Below, piece after piece: positions 59,441 to 64,000 of a stretch of 64,000 bases of DNA. Both the position numbers and the translations under genes were made by a program. Source of the DNA: SFHK01 sp045538305. Lineage in GTDB: Bacteria > Bacillota > Clostridia > Christensenellales > Aristaeellaceae. Numbering within the stretch: position 1 is the first letter of the stretch; every line of letters begins with the position of its first letter. The notes under the pieces were generated by a model, which was given only the letters and a program-made list of their open reading frames with translations, had not been told where the DNA came from and did not search any database. Location of the stretch: positions 1-64,000 of the forward strand of contig JAZSRC010000004.1 in NCBI GenBank assembly GCA_045538305.1, read 5' to 3'.

Positions 59441-60086
59441 TTTGACGATTCGCCTGGAAACAGAGAAGGACTACCGTGCAGTAGAGGAACTGACCCGGGA
59501 AGCCTTCTGGAATGTGTATAAACCCGGTGCAGACGAGCACTACTATGTCCATATGATGCGCTCCCATCCGGATTTTCTGCCGGAACTGGCGTTTGTTTTG
59601 GAAAAAGACGGGGAAATTGTTGGCAACATCATGTACACCAAGGCATGGCTGGAGGATGAAGGCGGCAAGAGGAAAGAAATCCTTTCCTTTGGCCCGCTGT
59701 GCGTTGCGCCGAAATATCAGCGGCAGAAGTTTGGCAAGATCCTGATCGAACATTCCTTTGCAGCGGCTCGTAAGATGGGTTATGATGTGAACATCAATTT
59801 TGGAAATCCCGGCAACTATGTCAGCCGTGGATTTGTCAGCTGCAAAAAGAAGAATGTCAGTTTCATGGTCCCCGGCAATTTCCCCACAGCCTTGCTGGTG
59901 GCAGAGCTTGTTTCCGGCGCGTTGGAAGGCAAGAACTGGATGTACATCCCCAGCACCGCTGCGGACTGCTGCGAGGAGACCAATGCGGTAGAAGCTTTTG
60001 ATGCCACCTTCCCTCCCAAGGAAAAGAAGTGGATGCCCAGCCAGGAGGAATTCTACATTTACAGTCATTCTTCCGTGGTTCGATAA
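59433..60086 (+). CDS. GNAT family N-acetyltransferase
   Basis: A 217-residue GNAT enzyme. The acetyl-CoA-binding motif A is LCVAPKYQRQKFGKILIEH (about 92-110), preceded by strand LEDEGGKRKEILSFGP. The substrate is unknown; the shape VYKPGADEHYYVHMMRSHPDFLPELAFV is typical of a group related to YhbS. GGAGGAAAGATTC precedes the ATG at 59433, inside the end of the PAP2 gene; the open frame begins 15 bases earlier. It ends at a strong terminator. Confidence 0.92.
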   Translation: MNNLTIRLETEKDYRAVEELTREAFWNVYKPGADEHYYVHMMRSHPDFLPELAFVLEKDGEIVGNIMYTKAWLEDEGGKRKEILSFGPLCVAPKYQRQKFGKILIEHSFAAARKMGYDVNINFGNPGNYVSRGFVSCKKKNVSFMVPGNFPTALLVAELVSGALEGKNWMYIPSTAADCCEETNAVEAFDATFPPKEKKWMPSQEEFYIYSHSSVVR

Positions 60087-60088
60087 AA

Positions 60089-60134
60089 TAACAGCCGATG
60101 AGGGTTCTTACGATTCTTCACCGGCTGTTTTTAT
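60089..60134 (+). terminator. Terminator after the GNAT gene
   Basis: ACAGCCG (60091-60097) pairs with CGGCTGT (60122-60128), extended by partial pairing of GATGAGGG with TTCTTCA, and is followed by a T-rich run (TTTTATTTC). Confidence 0.85.
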
Positions 60135-60766
60135 TTCGCTATCATGCTTCAACTTTCGCTGCCATGCCAATGGGAAGAATGCTGGAATACATAGATACAA
60201 GAAAATAGGATGCTTGAAGAACTTTACCCATAAGGATTCGTAATTAACACAAAGATTTGGCATAGTCGCAACTTATACTGCGGCTATGCCTTTTTCTATT
60301 CTCTTGGTTATGCTTGAAACTCATCAATCCAATAGTTGACGACCAGTAGCCTCTGCACTTTCTGTCCATCGATCTGTACATCCGGCGAACATAAACAGCT
60401 TCCGCAAACCAGCTTGCGGAAGTGAAGATGCGCCTGTTCCAGTTTCCGTTTGTCATCCCAGAGGCTACGTTTTGACTCTGCTCTGGTTTTATCTCCTTGT
60501 ATTTTCGAAGATCGACTACTGAGAGGGATTGTTCATCAGTAGTTTTTTGCGTGTGAATATGGCTGTACAACAACCGGTTTTCTCTTGCGCATGTTATAAA
60601 TCTGACAAAACAAACACAATAACTGATGTATTCATGCTTCATCTTGCGTATGCAATACAGTATAATATAAATAGTATAATAGGGTGGACGGTCTTACTGA
60701 GCGACTATATCCCGTGTCGCGGTGCATGAAAATGGCTTGAGAGGAATGGAATTGGAGGCGGTTTGA
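60135..60766. other. Gene-poor stretch with a possible decayed reading frame on the minus strand
   Basis: No complete gene is seen. A GCATAG/CTATGC hairpin lies near 60260-60290 followed by TTTTT, so it may be a plus-strand terminator. On the minus strand a frame without start from about 60530 to the stop at 60308-60310 reads like a protein C-terminus (KRSLWDDKRKLEQAHLHF, then VQRLLVVNYWIDEF). I cannot place it; a lost gene or mobile-element remnant is possible. Close to the next gene are two TATAAT boxes (near 60660 and 60675) that may drive the UroD-like gene. Confidence 0.4.
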
Positions 60767-61849
60767 ATGACGTGGATGAAGCATTTTGATACGGTGCAGA
60801 AAAGACTGCATCTGCTTCTTGAAGGAGAGATTCTGGACAGGTGCTGCATTGCGGTGACAGCGCCCAAAGATCCGATGCATCCTTATATCGATTGTCCGGA
60901 AGGATCAGAATCCTGGTACATGGATGCGGAGCGTATTCTGAAACGGAATCTGGATCGGCTTGAAAAAACGTATTTTGCAGGCGACGCTTTCCCTTTCATA
61001 TTTCCTTATTTCGGAACAGGTGGTCATGCGAAGTATTTCAGCGACGATGTTTTTGTGGATTATCAGAAGGATACGATCTGGATTCATCCGTATCTTGAAA
61101 GCTGTGCCGATTTGAAGCCTGCGGATGTGACAAAGAGCAGGTTTTTCCAGAGGGAGCTTAAGATCATGGAGTATCTGGTTCGCGAAAGCAATGGCCGGTA
61201 TTTTGTATCTATGCCTGATAACTGCGGAAGTTACGATGCTCTTGCGCAGCTGCGCGGAACTGACTGGCTGCTCATGGACATGCTGGACGAACCGGAAAAT
61301 GTCAAACAAGCAGCCGGTTTCGTTGTAGATGCGCTCAGGGACTCCTCCAGTCGGATGTTTGATGCGATCCGCGAAAACAATCTGGGCGGTTCGACCCATT
61401 CCTGGCTGAATCTTCATTCCAAGGGCAGGATCCTGCAGCTGCAGTGCGATTTGTCCGTGATGATTTCTCCCTATCTTTATGACGAGTTTATCATGGACGA
61501 ATTGCGAAGCACCCTGGCTTTTCTGGACAATTCCATTTATCACATTGACGGGCAGGAGCAGATCCGCCATCTGGACTTTCTGCTCTCACTGGACAAGCTG
61601 AATCTGTATCAGTGGACGCCTGTTGCAGGGCAGCCCGAGATTGTCCACTTTATACCTGTACTGAAAAGAATCCAGACTGCAGGCAAGGGCCTGAGCATCG
61701 TTATCTCCAAAAAATATGTAAAACCGCTGATTGAAAATCTCTCGCCCAAGGGTCTGCAGCTTGTGGTCAACGACGCTGCATCGCCCGAGGAGGCGGATGC
61801 GATCGTGAACTATGCTGCCAAAGAAACCAATCATGCATGCAAGAGATGA
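60767..61849 (+). CDS. Uroporphyrinogen decarboxylase family (UroD/MtaA-like) protein, paralogue
   Basis: A 360-residue cytoplasmic protein clearly related in layout to the one at 38071: a start with a Trp/His region, a D-W-L-L-M-D-M-L-D segment, then YHIDGQEQIRHLDFLLSLD where the other has YHMDGIGQIPHLESLL. Both replace the H-x-C-G zinc motif of MtaA-type methyltransferases with H-x-D-G. TGGAGGCGGTTTGA precedes the ATG. It is 39 bases upstream of a GH3 gene in the same direction, so both are probably one transcript, which supports a role in sugar or aglycone metabolism. The reaction is unknown. Confidence 0.8.
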   Translation: MTWMKHFDTVQKRLHLLLEGEILDRCCIAVTAPKDPMHPYIDCPEGSESWYMDAERILKRNLDRLEKTYFAGDAFPFIFPYFGTGGHAKYFSDDVFVDYQKDTIWIHPYLESCADLKPADVTKSRFFQRELKIMEYLVRESNGRYFVSMPDNCGSYDALAQLRGTDWLLMDMLDEPENVKQAAGFVVDALRDSSSRMFDAIRENNLGGSTHSWLNLHSKGRILQLQCDLSVMISPYLYDEFIMDELRSTLAFLDNSIYHIDGQEQIRHLDFLLSLDKLNLYQWTPVAGQPEIVHFIPVLKRIQTAGKGLSIVISKKYVKPLIENLSPKGLQLVVNDAASPEEADAIVNYAAKETNHACKR

Positions 61850-61888
61850 TAACGTAAACGGAAGTCAAACAGTAAAGGAGGATCGCTT

Positions 61889-63967
61889 ATGATGACGCAT
61901 GAAGAGGCTTTTGCCCGTGCAAAAAAACTGGTGGATCAGATGACGCTTGAGGAGGCTGCGTCCCAATTGCGTTATGGTGCGCCCGGCATTGAGCGGCTTG
62001 GCGTTCCTGCATACAATTATTGGAACGAAGCGCTGCATGGAGTCGCCCGCGCCGGAACCGCCACGGTTTTCCCGCAGGCAATCGGTCTTGCAGCCGCCTT
62101 CGATACGGAACTGCAAGGCGAAATCGCACGCGCCATCGCTACCGAAGGCCGCGCGAAATACAATATGCAAATTGCGCAGGGAGATCGAGACATTTATAAG
62201 GGGCTGACCTTCTGGAGCCCTAATATCAACATCTTCCGTGATCCTCGCTGGGGCCGCGGTCAGGAGACATTCGGCGAGGATCCTTTTCTGACCGGCAGAT
62301 TGGGCGTGGCTTTTGTCAAAGGTCTACAGGGCGACGGTGAGCATCTCAAAGCAGCTGCTTGCGCCAAGCACTTTGCCGTGCATTCAGGGCCGGAAGAATC
62401 CCGACACAGGTTTGACGCGGTTGTTTCGGAAAAGGACCTCAGGGAAACCTATCTCCCGGCTTTTGAAGCACTGGTCAAGGAAGCGGACGTGGAGGCAGTG
62501 ATGGGCGCCTATAACCGAGTCAATGGCGAGCCCTGCTGCGGTCATCAGCGGCTGATGGTGGATATTCTTCGGGGCGAGTGGGGATTCAAAGGACAATTTG
62601 TTTCGGACTGCGGCGCCATTGCAGACTTTCACGCCTTCCATCATGTGACCGATACGGCGCCCGAATCCGCCGCGCTGGCCTTGAAAAAAGGCTGCGATAT
62701 CAATTGCGGTCAGGTCTATCTGCAAATTCTGACCGCTTATCAGGAAGGTTTGGTAACGGAGGAAGAGATTCGTCTTTCTGCAGCGCGCGCCCTGGCAACC
62801 CGGGTGCGGTTAGGCATTCTGGATGGCACAAGTGAGTTTGATGATATTCCCTATGAGGTCTGCGATTGCGATGCGCATGGCGAATTGGCCGCGCGTGCAG
62901 CACGGGAGTCAATGGTGATACTCAAGAATGACGGAATTCTTCCCCTGAACGCAGATCACTTAAAGTCCGTAGCGGTGATTGGCCCCAATGCGCATTCTAT
63001 CGCCGCGCTGGAAGGCAATTATTCCGGTACTTCCAGCCGATATGTAACCATTCTGGATGGCATCCGTAATGAGTTGAAAGGAAAAGCACGGGTATACTAC
63101 AGCCTGGGATGCCATCTGTATCAGGATCGAACCAGCGGCCTGGCGCAGGTAAGCGATCGAATTGCTGAGGCGAGGGCCATCGCTGCCATGTCAGATGTGA
63201 GCATTCTGTGTCTGGGTCTGGATCCTTCCATTGAAGGAGAGGAAGGCGATGCTCATAACGAATTCTCCTCCGGTGATAAGCGTACGCTTGATTTGCCTCA
63301 AAGCCAGATCAATCTGCTTAATGCCGTGCTGTCTGTCGGTAAGCCTGTCATCGTACTGCTGATGTCCGGCAGCGCGCTGAAGGTATCGGACGGCAACGCC
63401 ATCCTGCAGTGCTGGTATCCCGGTCAGGCAGGCGGCACAGCGGCAGCGGATATACTGTTTGGCAAAGCCAATCCCTCAGGCAAGCTTCCGGTCACGTTCT
63501 ACAATGGCTGCGATGATCTGCCGGATTTCGACGATTATTCCATGAAGAACCGAACCTACCGCTACTATACCGGCAAGCCGCTGTATCCCTTTGGCTTTGG
63601 CCTGTCCTATGGCGAGATCACTTATTCGGATGCACAGTATATGAGCGGAAAGGTCGCCGTGACGGTTACAAACAAGGGAGAACGGCCTGTATCTGCCGTC
63701 ACACAGGTCTATGTGAAGGATCTTGAGAGTGAATATGCCGTCACAAACCACAGCCTGTGCGCCTTTACGAAGACATATCTTGCTTCTGGTGAAAGCAAAC
63801 GGCTTGAGCTGACGGTGCCTGAGGATGCCTTCTGCTGCTATGATGCAGATGGCGTAAAAATGCGCCGCTGCGCCAGGTTCAAACTTTATGTGGGCGACAG
63901 TCAGCCGGATCCCCGCAGTGTTGAGCTGACGGGCCGGCGGCCTTTGGAAGTGGAGGTTTGCTTCTGA
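61889..63967 (+). CDS. Glycoside hydrolase family 3 (beta-xylosidase/beta-glucosidase type)
   Basis: A 692-residue cytoplasmic enzyme with the GH3 N-terminal barrel (YNYWNEALHGVARAG and the DPRWGRGQETFGEDPFLTG motif), nucleophile Asp 240 in FVSDCGAI, the GH3 C-terminal domain (AARESMVILKNDGILPL) and a C-terminal fibronectin III-like domain (VAVTVTNKGERPVSAVTQVYV). The WNEALHGVARAG motif is typical of the xylosidase-like branch, so a beta-xylosidase or arabinosidase activity is most likely. AAAGGAGGATCGCTT precedes the ATG. It follows the UroD-like gene by 39 bases. The stop lies 33 bases before the window end. Confidence 0.95.
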   Translation: MMTHEEAFARAKKLVDQMTLEEAASQLRYGAPGIERLGVPAYNYWNEALHGVARAGTATVFPQAIGLAAAFDTELQGEIARAIATEGRAKYNMQIAQGDRDIYKGLTFWSPNINIFRDPRWGRGQETFGEDPFLTGRLGVAFVKGLQGDGEHLKAAACAKHFAVHSGPEESRHRFDAVVSEKDLRETYLPAFEALVKEADVEAVMGAYNRVNGEPCCGHQRLMVDILRGEWGFKGQFVSDCGAIADFHAFHHVTDTAPESAALALKKGCDINCGQVYLQILTAYQEGLVTEEEIRLSAARALATRVRLGILDGTSEFDDIPYEVCDCDAHGELAARAARESMVILKNDGILPLNADHLKSVAVIGPNAHSIAALEGNYSGTSSRYVTILDGIRNELKGKARVYYSLGCHLYQDRTSGLAQVSDRIAEARAIAAMSDVSILCLGLDPSIEGEEGDAHNEFSSGDKRTLDLPQSQINLLNAVLSVGKPVIVLLMSGSALKVSDGNAILQCWYPGQAGGTAAADILFGKANPSGKLPVTFYNGCDDLPDFDDYSMKNRTYRYYTGKPLYPFGFGLSYGEITYSDAQYMSGKVAVTVTNKGERPVSAVTQVYVKDLESEYAVTNHSLCAFTKTYLASGESKRLELTVPEDAFCCYDADGVKMRRCARFKLYVGDSQPDPRSVELTGRRPLEVEVCF

Positions 63968-64000
63968 ACATAATAAGGGCTTGCTGCCTTCGTTTTGAAG

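Overview
The window reads as a chromosome segment of an uncultured anaerobic Firmicute, most likely a gut or rumen member of the Clostridia. This is inferred from strong AGGAGG-type ribosome binding sites, TTGACA/TATAAT promoters, standard stop codons, many glycoside hydrolases, a BspA-type leucine-rich repeat protein, Zn-ribbon membrane proteins of a clostridial type and the lack of respiratory genes. The genus cannot be fixed from the sequence alone. I see no tRNA, rRNA, CRISPR array or intact insertion sequence.

Layout. 1-0.7 kb: end of a DUF3737 gene with an in-frame UGA. 0.8-14.9 kb: an AraC regulator divergent from a glycan uptake operon (solute-binding protein, two permeases, two ATPases of the peptide/nickel-type ABC family, a HAD phosphatase, a GH105 hydrolase), then a GH38 mannosidase and a 544-residue (alpha/alpha)-like protein. 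15-17.5 kb: a WalKR/PhoPR-like two-component pair. 17.6-22.8 kb: an SGNH/CE2-like esterase behind a hairpin and an 18-codon ORF, a GH2 beta-galactosidase and an rRNA-type methyltransferase. 22.8-26.7 kb: three related membrane proteins of unknown function; the first gene of the set is broken at two homopolymers. 26.8-29.8 kb: a PepSY protein with its own two-component pair. 29.9-39.2 kb: an SDR, a SulP transporter, a GH29 fucosidase, GtrA, a beta-lactamase-like serine hydrolase, thioredoxin reductase divergent from a Crp/Fnr regulator, a Gfo/Idh/MocA oxidoreductase and a UroD-like protein.

39.3-45.2 kb is the most unusual part: two Zn-ribbon membrane proteins, an unknown 160-residue protein, a protein whose N-terminal domain resembles polymorphic toxin domains, and a VirD4/TraD-like ATPase, with no other conjugation genes. 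45.3-49.2 kb: a metal-chelate ABC transporter divergent from a small ORF and a siroheme/[4Fe-4S] reductase-like protein. 49.3-51 kb: DUF2200, DUF1801 and EamA genes. 51.1-54.3 kb: a second, very different GH38-like protein. 54.6-57.3 kb: a leucine-rich repeat protein followed by gene remnants (a copy of its own 3' end, a YoaP-type acetyltransferase tail, an aldo/keto reductase piece). 57.4-60.1 kb: four small accessory genes (nucleotidyltransferase, XRE regulator, PAP2 phosphatase, GNAT). 60.8-64 kb: a second UroD-like protein and a GH3 glycosidase.

Taken together, the genes suggest a plant or host glycan degrader. Oligosaccharides enter by the ABC transporter and are cut in the cytoplasm by GH105, GH38, GH2, GH29 and GH3 enzymes, none of which shows a signal peptide. 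Several regulatory pairs and one candidate toxin/ATPase cassette are interspersed.
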